A stretch of 5,983 nucleotides of DNA from Candidatus Omnitrophota bacterium (lineage in GTDB: Bacteria; Omnitrophota; Gorgyraeia; Gygaellales; Profunditerraquicolaceae), in assembly GCA_018814745.1 (NCBI GenBank), contig JAHIZC010000216.1, forward strand, positions 1 through 5,983. The letters are read 5' to 3'. The translations under genes were made by a program, and so were the position numbers. The notes beneath the pieces were generated by a model that saw nothing but the letters and a program-made list of their open reading frames with translations, was not told the DNA's origin and did not search any database. Shown here one piece after another: positions 1 to 5,983 of this stretch (position 1 is its first letter; each line of letters opens with the position of its first letter).

Positions 1-1
1 C

Positions 2-1333
2 CATAGCCTTGATGGAATTATCTGTTTGACTAACTGCGATAAGATTACTCCCGGGATGCTGATGGGAGTCGCACGAATAAACATCCCGGCGATTATCGTT
101 ACTGCCGGCCCGATGCTCTCCGGTAGATTCAGAAAGAGAAAACTCGCCTTTGTGCATGATACCTATGAGGCATTAGCGCGGGCAAAGAAAGGTGAGATCT
201 CGGCTGAAGAACTTAGTTGTTTAGAGATGGAGGCCTGTCCTGGTCCTGGTTCATGTCAGGGCCTCTATACCGCTAATACTATGTCCTGTATTACCGAGAC
301 ATTAGGGATGTCTCTGCCAGGATGTGCTACAGCTTTGGCAGTCTCGGCTAAGAAGCGCCGGATTGCTCAAGCAAGCGGTGAGCGGATTGTAGAATTAGTG
401 AAGAGGAATATTACGCCTCGTAAGATCATCAACAAAAAATCTATTGAGAATGCGATTGTGGTGGATATGGCGATGGGAGGATCAAGCAATACCGTGTTGC
501 ATCTGATGGCTATTGCTAATGAAGCAGGTGTGAAACTAGATCTTAAAACTTTTGATAAGATCAGCAAGAGATCCCCCCACATCACTAATTTAGAGCCTTC
601 AGGAATTCACTTTATGGAGGATTTAGAGTATGCCGGTGGTATTCCTGCGGTGTTAAAACGCCTGAAGGGTAAATTAAATAATACTTTGACTTTAAGCGGA
701 TCGAAGATTTTTGATATTGCCGAGTCAGCGGAAATTTCCGATCAGGAGGTGATCCGGCCACTTAATAAAGCCTATCATCAACAAGGAGGGATTGCTGTTT
801 TATTCGGAAATCTTGCTCCTGATGGATGCGTGGTGAAGCAATCAGCAGTGAGCCCGAAGATGAATAGATTTAAAGGCAGGGCGCGCGTATTTAACCGTGA
901 AGAAGAAGCAATGCGCGCAATCCTGGGAGGTAAGATCAAAAAGGGTGATTGCATTGTTATTCGTTATGAAGGCCCCAGTGGCGGCCCGGGGATGCGCGAG
1001 ATGCTAGCACCCACTGCTTCTATCGTGGGTATGGGATTAGCTGATTCCGTTGCTTTGATTACTGACGGAAGATTTTCAGGAGGCACAAAAGGCCCTTGTA
1101 TCGGGCATATTTCACCTGAGGCATCAGCCGCAGGCCCGATTGCAATTCTAAAAGAGGGTGATATAATTAGTATCGATATCCCCAGGAGAAAACTGGAAGT
1201 CAAATTGAGTAAGGCAGAAATTGAAAAGAGATTCAGGAGCTGGAAAGCGATTGCGCCGAAGATCAGAACAGGTTACCTTTCCAGATATTCTAAATTAGTC
1301 AGTTCCGCCGATAAAGGAGCGATCTTGAGTTAA
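2..1333 (+). CDS. ilvD: Dihydroxy-acid dehydratase, 5'-truncated by the window edge
   Basis: IlvD dehydrates 2,3-dihydroxy-isovalerate and -methylvalerate to the 2-keto acids of valine and isoleucine, using an iron-sulfur cluster and a divalent metal. The frame is open back to base 2 and the first residues read [19 protein letters not shown], matching the family's internal H-x-x-D-G...NCDK block. The TTG at 26 is therefore an internal Leu codon, not the start. Visible motifs are NCDK (Cys at about fragment residue 12, a cluster ligand in the family), [15 protein letters not shown] (second cluster Cys), and near the C-terminus [15 protein letters not shown], whose Ser is the proposed catalytic base. 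The C-terminal SSADKGAIL is typical. The 443 residues seen compare with about 555 for the family, so about 110 N-terminal residues, including the first cluster Cys, lie outside the window. It is followed by a repeat-rich gap and then ilvB on the same strand. No internal disruption is seen. Confidence 0.96.
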   Translation, partial: HSLDGIICLTNCDKITPGMLMGVARINIPAIIVTAGPMLSGRFRKRKLAFVHDTYEALARAKKGEISAEELSCLEMEACPGPGSCQGLYTANTMSCITETLGMSLPGCATALAVSAKKRRIAQASGERIVELVKRNITPRKIINKKSIENAIVVDMAMGGSSNTVLHLMAIANEAGVKLDLKTFDKISKRSPHITNLEPSGIHFMEDLEYAGGIPAVLKRLKGKLNNTLTLSGSKIFDIAESAEISDQEVIRPLNKAYHQQGGIAVLFGNLAPDGCVVKQSAVSPKMNRFKGRARVFNREEEAMRAILGGKIKKGDCIVIRYEGPSGGPGMREMLAPTASIVGMGLADSVALITDGRFSGGTKGPCIGHISPEASAAGPIAILKEGDIISIDIPRRKLEVKLSKAEIEKRFRSWKAIAPKIRTGYLSRYSKLVSSADKGAILS

Positions 1334-1340
1334 CAGTTTA

Positions 1341-1360
1341 CCTGCCTGCCGTCAGACAGG
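1341..1360. repeat. Short inverted repeat just after ilvD
   Basis: CCTGCCTG (1341–1348) pairs with CAGACAGG (1353–1360) across a four-base CCGT loop, with one C·A mismatch (1345/1356). Flanking AACAG (1332–1336) and CTGTT (1361–1365) can extend the stem around a four-base bulge. It begins eight bases after the ilvD stop codon. There is no T-run after it, so it does not look like an intrinsic terminator. It could stabilise the ilvD mRNA 3' end or be part of a dispersed intergenic repeat. Confidence 0.6.
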
Positions 1361-1362
1361 CT

Positions 1363-1421
1363 GTTTACAGTTTACAGCGTAAATCATTAGAGCTGTGAAC
1401 TGTTCACTGTGAACTGTAAAC
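1363..1421. repeat. Long imperfect inverted repeat built from heptamers
   Basis: Bases 1363–1377 can pair with 1407–1421 to give 15 base pairs, one of them G·T. The 29-base loop contains a smaller hairpin, GTGAA (1395–1399) with TTCAC (1403–1407); the last base of that inner arm competes with the outer stem. The right arm is part of a period-7 tandem array: CTGTGAA, CTGTTCA, CTGTGAA, CTGTAAA at 1393–1420. The left arm carries the same unit in reverse orientation (CAGTTTA at 1368–1374, with another copy at 1334–1340). It lies between ilvD and ilvB. As RNA it should fold strongly; whether it regulates ilvB or is a selfish or structural repeat cannot be decided from sequence. Confidence 0.75.
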
Positions 1422-1441
1422 TCTCGAGCGAAGTGAGAGAG
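1421..1441 (+). promoter_or_regulatory. Small hairpin and GA-rich leader before the original ilvB start
   Basis: CTCTC (1421–1425) can pair with GAGAG (1435–1439), leaving GAGCGAAGT in the loop. The GA-rich 3' arm touches the ATG at 1442, so any Shine-Dalgarno role is poor: the purine run has almost no spacer. The CGAAGTGAG core resembles CGTAAGTGA in the gaps before ilvC and leuA, which suggests one family of intergenic elements. Confidence 0.4.
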
Positions 1442-1474
1442 ATGACCGGTGCGCAGATACTATCGAGTGTTTAA
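1442..1474 (+). other. Displaced N-terminal codons of ilvB (frameshift remnant)
   Basis: ATG at 1442 opens a ten-codon frame, [10 protein letters not shown], ending at TAA 1472–1474. MTGAQIL is a typical beginning for acetohydroxyacid synthase large subunits. The continuation of that N-terminus, [18 protein letters not shown], is found in the other frame, from 1462 into the main ilvB frame. From 1442 to 1495 is 53 bases, one short of 18 codons. Insertion of a single base around 1461–1463 would restore [18 protein letters not shown] with no stop. This is either a real mutation, an assembly or sequencing error, or, less likely, a functional short upstream reading frame. Confidence 0.85.
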
Positions 1475-1479
1475 AGCGT

Positions 1480-1484
1480 GAAGG
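1480..1484 (+). promoter_or_regulatory. Possible Shine-Dalgarno for the in-frame ilvB ATG
   Basis: GAAGG lies 10 bases before ATG 1495 and 5 bases after the TAA that ends the displaced frame. That geometry would allow re-initiation at 1495. It also encodes part of the conserved K-R-E-G stretch, so its match to a ribosome binding site may be coincidental. Confidence 0.3.
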
Positions 1485-1494
1485 TGTCGAGGTT

Positions 1495-3105
1495 ATGTTT
1501 GGTTATCCTGGCGGCGTAGTCTTGCCTATCTTTGATGAGTTGTATGAGGCCAAGATAAAGTTTATTTTGACGCGTCACGAACAGGGCGCTGCCCATGCTG
1601 CTGATGGTTATGCGCGCGCCACCGGTAAGGTGGGGGTGTGCCTTTCAACGTCAGGTCCGGGAGCAACAAATTTAGTTACCGGTATTGCCAATGCCTTCAT
1701 GGATTCTGTGCCGATTATTGCAATTACCGGACAGGTGAAGACGAATCTTATCGGCAATGATGCGTTTCAGGAGTCCGATGTTACAGGTATTACGCGTTCG
1801 ATAACAAAGCATAATTATCTGGTTAAGGATGTTAAGGACCTTGCGCGGATTATTCGTGAGGCTTTTCATATCGCTTCAACCGGCCGGCCTGGCCCTGTGG
1901 TAATCGATCTTCCTGTAGATGTTCAGAGCGCTACGACAGAATTTGTTTGGCCTGAAAAGCTAGAGCTGCGTTCTTACAAACCGACTTACAGCGGACATCC
2001 GGGCCAGATTAAAAAAGCAGCTAAATGGATTGAGAATGCCAAGTGCCCTGTGCTTTATGTGGGCGGAGGAGTGATTACTTCCGGAGCTTCAGTTGAACTT
2101 TTACAATTAGCAGAGAAAGCAGGTATCCCGGTAACCACGACTTTTATGGGATTAGGGGCTTTTCCCGGTACGCATGAATTATCCTTAGGGATGCTTGGTA
2201 TGCACGGCACGGCTTATGCAAATCATGCGGTGATGGAATCGGATTTGATCGTTGCCATTGGAGCACGTTTTGATGACCGGGTTACGGGCAGATTGGATTC
2301 CTTTGCGCCATACGCTAAAGTTATTCATATCGACATCGATCCTACATCAATCAGTAAAAACATCCGTGTCGATATACCTATAGTAGGAGATGCGAAGAAT
2401 ATTTTGCGAGAGCTGCTTAAATATATCAAGAAAGCTCCTGAGGTGAAAGTTTGGCAGGATAAGATAAATGGATGGAAGCAGCAGTATCCTTTGTTTTACA
2501 AGAATGACGAAGCTTTACGGCCTCAATTTGTAATTGAGCAGATTTATCAAGTCACCAAAGGTGATGCGATTATTACCACAGAGGTGGGACAGAATCAGAT
2601 GTGGGCTTGTCAGTGGTATAAGCATGATAAGCCTCGTACATGGATATCAAGCGGTGGCTTAGGGACTATGGGTTTTGGATTCCCTGCGGCTATAGGTGCT
2701 CAGGTCGGCTGTCCCGACAAGCTGGTGATAGATATTGCAGGCGATGGATCAATCCAGATGAATATTCAGGAATTAGCAACAGCAGTGAATAATCATTTAC
2801 CGGTTAAAATCGCTATTTTAAATAATGGCTATCTGGGGATGGTGAGACAATGGCAGGAACTTTTTTATAAGAAACGCTATTCCCATACTACTCTGGTAAA
2901 CCCTGATTTTGTTAAATTAGCAGAAAGTTACGGTGCAGTGGGTATTCGTGTAACCAAAAAAGCAGAAGTGCGCCCTGCGATTGAAAAAGCCATTTCCATA
3001 GATAATACTGTGTTGATAGATTTTCGCGTTGAGCGGGAAGAGAATGTTTACCCGATGGTGCCTGCAGGCGAGGCGATCAATCGCATGATCGGAGGTATGG
3101 CTTAA
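1495..3105 (+). CDS. ilvB: Acetohydroxyacid synthase large (catalytic) subunit, N-terminus frameshifted
   Basis: This ThDP- and FAD-dependent enzyme condenses pyruvate with a second pyruvate or 2-ketobutyrate, the first shared step to valine, leucine and isoleucine. From ATG 1495 the 536 residues begin MFGYPGG, a motif normally about 20 residues into the protein. The catalytic Glu is E29 in [14 protein letters not shown]. The middle domain has [10 protein letters not shown] (FAD region). The ThDP/Mg motif is G416-D-G-S followed by MNIQEL and N443-N444-G, then GMVRQWQ. ATG 1495 is the only usual start codon in this frame after the stop at 1417–1419, but it drops the first helix and strand of the PYR domain. 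Those residues are encoded from 1442 in a shifted frame, so the ancestral protein was about 554 residues. The rest of the gene shows no decay, which favours a sequencing or assembly error or a very recent mutation. The stop codon overlaps the ilvN start. Confidence 0.95.
   Translation: MFGYPGGVVLPIFDELYEAKIKFILTRHEQGAAHAADGYARATGKVGVCLSTSGPGATNLVTGIANAFMDSVPIIAITGQVKTNLIGNDAFQESDVTGITRSITKHNYLVKDVKDLARIIREAFHIASTGRPGPVVIDLPVDVQSATTEFVWPEKLELRSYKPTYSGHPGQIKKAAKWIENAKCPVLYVGGGVITSGASVELLQLAEKAGIPVTTTFMGLGAFPGTHELSLGMLGMHGTAYANHAVMESDLIVAIGARFDDRVTGRLDSFAPYAKVIHIDIDPTSISKNIRVDIPIVGDAKNILRELLKYIKKAPEVKVWQDKINGWKQQYPLFYKNDEALRPQFVIEQIYQVTKGDAIITTEVGQNQMWACQWYKHDKPRTWISSGGLGTMGFGFPAAIGAQVGCPDKLVIDIAGDGSIQMNIQELATAVNNHLPVKIAILNNGYLGMVRQWQELFYKKRYSHTTLVNPDFVKLAESYGAVGIRVTKKAEVRPAIEKAISIDNTVLIDFRVEREENVYPMVPAGEAINRMIGGMA
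3091..3096 (+). promoter_or_regulatory. Shine-Dalgarno of ilvN, inside the ilvB coding end
   Basis: GGAGGT lies eight bases before the ilvN ATG at 3105 and within the last codons of ilvB. With the TAATG stop/start overlap it fixes the ilvN start and points to translational coupling, which would help keep the two subunits in balance. Confidence 0.85.
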
Positions 3106-3578
3106 TGAGGCATACGATTTCAGTGCTGGTTGAGAATAAATTTGGCGTATTGGCACGTGTAGCTAGTTTATTCAGCGCCCGCGGATACAATATTGCATCT
3201 TTGGCTGTCAGTGAAACTCTCGATCCGGCCATATCCTATATGACTATTGTAGTAGAGGCAGAGAATGAGAAGATATTAGAACAGATAAATAAGCAGCTAA
3301 ATAAGCTAATCGACGTTATTTCTGTAACAGACTTTACTAAAAAAGATCATTTGGATCGCGAGCTTATTTTAGCGAAGGTAAAATTTGCGTTTAAAGAAAA
3401 AGAAAAACTGGAAGCGATCTTTAAGAAATATGTCGGTAAGATTATTCAGTATAAGGGTAATACGGCAATAATCGAGGCTGTGGGAGACCAGGCTAAAATC
3501 AAACAGCTGCTTACAGAGTTAAACAAATTCGGGGTAAAGGAATTAGTTAGGACCGGAAGAATAGCAATTACACATTAA
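3105..3578 (+). CDS. ilvN: Acetohydroxyacid synthase small (regulatory) subunit
   Basis: This subunit activates IlvB and carries valine feedback inhibition. The 157 residues match the usual length for the short bacterial form (about 160). Residues 3 to about 77 form an ACT domain beginning [20 protein letters not shown], and the rest is the small-subunit C-terminal domain. N11, G14 and N29 (in RGYNIASL) are present; changes at the equivalent positions in E. coli IlvH affect valine sensitivity, so feedback inhibition by valine is likely (inference). The start is fixed by GGAGGT eight bases upstream and by the one-base TAATG overlap with ilvB, the classic arrangement for co-translated AHAS subunits. 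The gene is followed by an 85-base structured gap before ilvC. Nothing is broken or missing. Confidence 0.96.
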   Translation: MRHTISVLVENKFGVLARVASLFSARGYNIASLAVSETLDPAISYMTIVVEAENEKILEQINKQLNKLIDVISVTDFTKKDHLDRELILAKVKFAFKEKEKLEAIFKKYVGKIIQYKGNTAIIEAVGDQAKIKQLLTELNKFGVKELVRTGRIAITH

Positions 3579-3581
3579 GGT

Positions 3582-3620
3582 ATCCCTCGTAACCGTAAGT
3601 GAACTAAGGTTACTCGGGAT
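3582..3620 (+). promoter_or_regulatory. Hairpin 1 in the ilvN–ilvC gap
   Basis: ATCCC (3582–3586) pairs with GGGAT (3616–3620), and GTAACC (3589–3594) with GGTTAC (3608–3613). A symmetric TC/TC internal loop separates the two stems, and the apical loop is 13 bases and contains GTAAGTGA. It starts four bases after the ilvN stop and is followed by TAATTTTCT, a weak T-rich run. It could act as a leaky terminator or an mRNA-processing structure that lowers ilvC readthrough; this is inference. Confidence 0.6.
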
Positions 3621-3653
3621 TAATTTTCTAACCCGTGATAGCGGGAAAATTAA
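3620..3653 (+). promoter_or_regulatory. Hairpin 2, abutting the ilvC ribosome binding site
   Basis: TTAATTTTC (3620–3628) pairs perfectly with GAAAATTAA (3645–3653), with an inner CCG/CGG stem (3633–3635 with 3642–3644) and a TGATAG loop. Its 3' end overlaps the first two bases of the AAGGAG ribosome binding site. Its 5' arm includes the T-rich tail of hairpin 1, so forming hairpin 2 would hide that tail. Confidence 0.6.
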
Positions 3654-3657
3654 GGAG
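3652..3657 (+). promoter_or_regulatory. Shine-Dalgarno of ilvC
   Basis: AAGGAG lies six bases before ATG 3664 and fixes the ilvC start. Its first two bases form the foot of hairpin 2, while the GGAG core remains free. Confidence 0.85.
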
Positions 3658-3663
3658 AAAACA

Positions 3664-4665
3664 ATGGCAAAGATTTACTATGATCAGGATGCGGATTTAG
3701 AACTTTTAAAAGATAAGACCATCGCAATTATTGGTTACGGCATACAGGGCCGCGGCCAGGCATTGTGTCTTAGGGATTCGGGTTGCAAGGTGGTTATCTC
3801 TGAGTTAGAAGGGACGCCAAATTTCCAGCAGGCTAAAGAGGACGGATTTGTTCCGGTTTCTGCCGAGGAGGCAGCCCGGGCAGCAGATATTATTCAGATA
3901 TTAACTCAGGATCATCTACAGGCGAAAGTTTATCAGCAGGCGATAAAGCCCAATCTTAAGAAAGGGAAGGCGCTCTGCTTTTCGCACGGTTTTAATATCC
4001 ATTTTAAACAGATAAAACCGCCTAAAAAAGTGGATGTGTTTATGGTAGCACCCAAAGGCCCGGGTGCTTTAGTGAGGAAGATGTATGAAGAAGGTAAAGG
4101 TGTGCCCTCGCTGGTTGCGGTATTCCAGGATGCAAGCGGAGAAGCTTTAAAATTGGCGCTGAGCTATGCAAAGGCACTGAAAGCCACAACAGCAGGCGTA
4201 ATTGAGACTAATTTTAAGGAGGAGACTGAAACAGATCTCTTCGGTGAACAAGCAGTACTTTGCGGCGGTGTAAGCGAATTAATCAAGGCAGGATTTGATA
4301 CTTTGATCGAAGCGGGCTACCAGCCGGAGATCGCTTATTTTGAAGTATTGCATGAATTAAAACTGATTACCGATCTGATTCAGGAGCATGGTATCTCGGG
4401 AATGCGTAGAAAAGTTTCTAATACCGCTTGTTACGGAGATCTGACCCGCGGCAGGAGAATTATCACCGAGAGAACAAGAAAAGAGATGAAGAAGATCCTT
4501 AAACAGATACAGACGGGAAAATTCGCCAGAGAATGGATTAAGGAAAATGAAGAGGGCAGGCCTAATTTTAACAGTCTCTTAAAAGAGGGGGATGAGCATC
4601 CGATAGAGAAGATCGGCAAGCAGCTGCGCGAGATGATGCCCTGGATGCGCAGCGAACGTAAGTGA
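3664..4665 (+). CDS. ilvC: Ketol-acid reductoisomerase, class I, probably NADH-type loop
   Basis: IlvC isomerises and reduces acetolactate or acetohydroxybutyrate to the dihydroxy acids used by IlvD, with Mg2+ and a nicotinamide cofactor. At 333 residues it is a short class I enzyme. The Rossmann motif is GYGIQG (24–29). Expected active-site residues are all present: H108 in [10 protein letters not shown]131 in APKGPG, D191 and E195 in DLFGEQ, E227 and E231 in FEVLHELKL, and S252 in SNTA. The cofactor-specificity loop reads [11 protein letters not shown] (44–54), where NADPH enzymes usually have GLRxGSxS. The Arg is replaced by Leu48, acidic E47 sits at the end of strand β2, and Thr51 and Asn53 occupy the Ser positions. 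That argues for NADH or dual use (inference). The protein ends in SERK, encoded inside a sequence that resembles the intergenic motif in the other gaps. The start is supported by AAGGAG six bases upstream. Confidence 0.97.
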   Translation: MAKIYYDQDADLELLKDKTIAIIGYGIQGRGQALCLRDSGCKVVISELEGTPNFQQAKEDGFVPVSAEEAARAADIIQILTQDHLQAKVYQQAIKPNLKKGKALCFSHGFNIHFKQIKPPKKVDVFMVAPKGPGALVRKMYEEGKGVPSLVAVFQDASGEALKLALSYAKALKATTAGVIETNFKEETETDLFGEQAVLCGGVSELIKAGFDTLIEAGYQPEIAYFEVLHELKLITDLIQEHGISGMRRKVSNTACYGDLTRGRRIITERTRKEMKKILKQIQTGKFAREWIKENEEGRPNFNSLLKEGDEHPIEKIGKQLREMMPWMRSERK

Positions 4666-4671
4666 GCGGAG

Positions 4672-4719
4672 TCCCCAGCGTTTAGATTTGGAGGCGTTAG
4701 CCGACAAATCTGCAGGGGA
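4672..4719 (+). promoter_or_regulatory. Long hairpin masking the leuA ribosome binding site
   Basis: Four stacked helices can be read. TCCCC (4672–4676) pairs with GGGGA (4715–4719), and GC (4678–4679) with GC (4712–4713). AGATTTG (4684–4690) pairs with CAAATCT (4705–4711), and GGC (4693–4695) with GCC (4700–4702), closing a GTTA tetraloop. A GA/GA internal loop, capable of tandem G·A pairs, lies between the last two. That gives about 17 base pairs in 48 bases. The GGGGA arm is the leuA Shine-Dalgarno, so the fold would restrict leuA translation. No T-run follows, so it is not a terminator. Confidence 0.7.
4714..4719 (+). promoter_or_regulatory. Shine-Dalgarno of leuA
   Basis: AGGGGA lies 10 bases before ATG 4730, a slightly long spacing. 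It is the only purine-rich candidate close to the start apart from the adjoining AAAG. It is paired in the hairpin described for this gap. Confidence 0.65.
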
Positions 4720-4729
4720 AAGAAATAAA

Positions 4730-5983
4730 ATGGAAAAGATAATAATATTCGATACGACTTTAAGGGACGGAGAGCAGGCTCCGGGTGCTTCTTTGACCTC
4801 TGAGCAGAAGTTAGAGATTGCCTTTGGGCTGGAGAAATTAGGCGTGGATGTAATCGAAGCAGGTTTTCCGATTGCCAGTCCCGATGATTTTAAGGCAGTA
4901 AGGGCAGTTGCTAAGAATATAAAAAAGAGCAGCGTCTGCGGACTGGCAAGGTGCCTAAGAAAAGATATCGAGGCAGCTCATCGGGCGGTCAAGAGAGCAA
5001 GGCGCCCTCGCATCCATATATTTATGGCTACCTCAAAGATACATCTTAAATATAAATTCAGAAAAGCAGAAGAGGAGATTTTAAGCCTGGCAAAGAATGC
5101 TACCAGGTTAGCGAGGAATTTATGCGGCGATATCGAGTTTTCTCCCGAAGATGCGACCCGTACAGAGAAAGATTTTCTTTACCGGGCAGTTGAGGCAGCT
5201 ATAGCAGAGGGGGCGAGGACGATAAACATCCCTGATACCGTCGGCTACAGTTATCCTCAGGAAATATATTCTTTGATTACGGATATAAAGCAGCATGTCC
5301 CTAACATCAATAAAGCGGTGATCTCCATACATTGCCACGACGACCTGGGTATGGCAGTGGCGAATTCGCTCTCTGCGGTCTTAGCCGGAGCGCGTCAGGT
5401 GCACTGTACGATAAACGGCTTAGGAGAGCGTGCAGGGAATGCATCTTTGGAAGAAATAGTGATGTCGATTAAGACGCGAAAAGATGCGTTCGCTGGTCTC
5501 TATACGAAGATAAATTCCAAGAATATCTTTACGATTTCGCGATTGGTCAGCAGCCTGACCGGATTTGCGGTTCCTCCTAATAAGGCAATAGTTGGCAAGA
5601 ATGCTTTTCGTCATGAGGCCGGTATTCATCAGGACGCGGTCTTAAAAAAGAGGATAACCTATGAGATTATGAATCCGCAGGATGTAGGTATTGGTTCCAG
5701 TCAACTCGTACTGGGAAAACATTCCGGAAGGCACGCATTGGCCAAGAGATTGAAGGATTTAGGATTCAAATTTAACGAGAGGCAGATCAATGAGATCTTT
5801 GCGATGTTCAAGCATCTGGCCGATAAGAAGAAAGAGGTTTTTGACGACGATCTGATTGCTTTAGTGGAAGAGGAGACCAGAGAGAAGAGAAGGATTTACG
5901 AGCTGATCTCTGTAAGGGTGAATACCGGAACGGACATCATCCCGCAAGGGTATGTTAAGATAAGACATAAGAAGAAGATTGTC
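4730..5983 (+). CDS. leuA: 2-Isopropylmalate synthase, 3'-truncated by the window edge
   Basis: LeuA condenses acetyl-CoA with 2-ketoisovalerate, the entry step to leucine. The frame runs open for 418 codons to the last base of the window, against about 500–520 residues for the family, so roughly 90–100 C-terminal residues are missing. The TIM-barrel start FDTTLRDGEQAPG (7–19) supplies R12 and metal ligand D13. Other metal ligands are H201 and H203 in IHCHDDLG and N237 in NGLGERAGN. H300 lies in GIHQDAV, followed by YEIMNPQDVG and LGKHSGRHA, which favour isopropylmalate synthase over citramalate or homocitrate synthase. The leucine-sensing regulatory domain begins near residue 390 (ELISVRVNTGTD) and is cut off, so feedback control cannot be judged. 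It follows ilvC by 64 bases on the same strand, and its substrate is made by the upstream genes. A strong hairpin covers its ribosome binding site. Confidence 0.95.
   Translation, partial: MEKIIIFDTTLRDGEQAPGASLTSEQKLEIAFGLEKLGVDVIEAGFPIASPDDFKAVRAVAKNIKKSSVCGLARCLRKDIEAAHRAVKRARRPRIHIFMATSKIHLKYKFRKAEEEILSLAKNATRLARNLCGDIEFSPEDATRTEKDFLYRAVEAAIAEGARTINIPDTVGYSYPQEIYSLITDIKQHVPNINKAVISIHCHDDLGMAVANSLSAVLAGARQVHCTINGLGERAGNASLEEIVMSIKTRKDAFAGLYTKINSKNIFTISRLVSSLTGFAVPPNKAIVGKNAFRHEAGIHQDAVLKKRITYEIMNPQDVGIGSSQLVLGKHSGRHALAKRLKDLGFKFNERQINEIFAMFKHLADKKKEVFDDDLIALVEEETREKRRIYELISVRVNTGTDIIPQGYVKIRHKKKIV

Noticed and set aside
26..28. TTG at 26 as the start codon of ilvD
   Set aside because: The frame is open to base 2 and the preceding residues (HSLDGIIC) belong to the conserved IlvD block, so this is an internal Leu.
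367..1203. Minus-strand open frames opposite ilvD (367–585, 964–1203)
   Set aside because: They lie wholly within ilvD, are short, and resemble no known protein; they are shadows of the real gene.
1371..1399. A promoter before ilvB with TTTACA as a -35 box
   Set aside because: TTTACA is part of the heptamer repeat, and no convincing -10 box lies at the right distance.
1442..1474. [10 protein letters not shown] as a regulatory leader peptide for attenuation
   Set aside because: It has only one Ile, one Leu and one Val in ten codons, and its first seven residues match the AHAS N-terminus, so a frameshifted start is the better explanation.
1461..1476. Programmed -1 frameshifting to join MTGAQIL to the ilvB body
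   Set aside because: No slippery heptamer lies in the correct phase. TTTAAA at 1470–1475 is out of register with the upstream frame, and a one-base lesion explains the data more simply.
3608..3630. Strong intrinsic terminator after ilvN
   Set aside because: The T-run is short and interrupted (TAATTTTCT) and the stem has an internal loop. ilvC follows at once in a typical operon order, so at most it is a leaky terminator.
3579..3663. T-box riboswitch before ilvC
   Set aside because: The gap is only 85 bases, and no T-box consensus (TGGNACCGCG-like) or specifier stem was seen.
5120..5629. Minus-strand open frames opposite leuA (5120–5338, 5420–5629)
   Set aside because: They are wholly contained in leuA, whose catalytic motifs cover the same bases on the + strand; no independent support was seen.

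Overview
The window is a one-strand, five-gene branched-chain amino acid operon, ilvD–ilvB–ilvN–ilvC–leuA, all on the + strand and cut at both ends. ilvD lacks its N-terminal part (about 110 residues by comparison with the family) and leuA lacks roughly its last 90–100 residues. All five identifications rest on catalytic motifs that can be read in the translations. No mobile element, CRISPR array, tRNA or rRNA was seen. The base composition is moderate, and SD motifs precede ilvN, ilvC and leuA, so this is a bacterium. The heptanucleotide repeats and hairpin-rich gaps recall uncultivated lineages such as Omnitrophota, but that placement is a weak guess from memory.

Layout: ilvD fragment (2–1333); a 108-base gap full of inverted and tandem repeats; ilvB (intact frame 1495–3105, with its real N-terminus apparently at 1442 but displaced by a one-base frameshift near 1461–1463); ilvN (3105–3578), overlapping ilvB by one base as TAATG; an 85-base gap with two back-to-back hairpins and a competing alternative fold; ilvC (3664–4665); a 64-base gap holding one long hairpin that covers the leuA ribosome binding site; leuA (4730 to beyond the window end). 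No gene-free stretch exceeds 300 bases.

How the genes work together: IlvB and IlvN form acetohydroxyacid synthase, which makes acetolactate and acetohydroxybutyrate. IlvC reduces and isomerises these, and IlvD dehydrates the products to the 2-keto acids of valine and isoleucine. LeuA takes 2-ketoisovalerate into the leucine branch. IlvN keeps the residues linked to valine feedback in other species.

The enzymes are ordinary. What merits attention is (1) the frameshifted ilvB start, (2) the structured intergenic elements that sit directly before ilvB, ilvC and leuA, and (3) an IlvC cofactor loop that looks adapted to NADH rather than NADPH. I found no novel gene system here.
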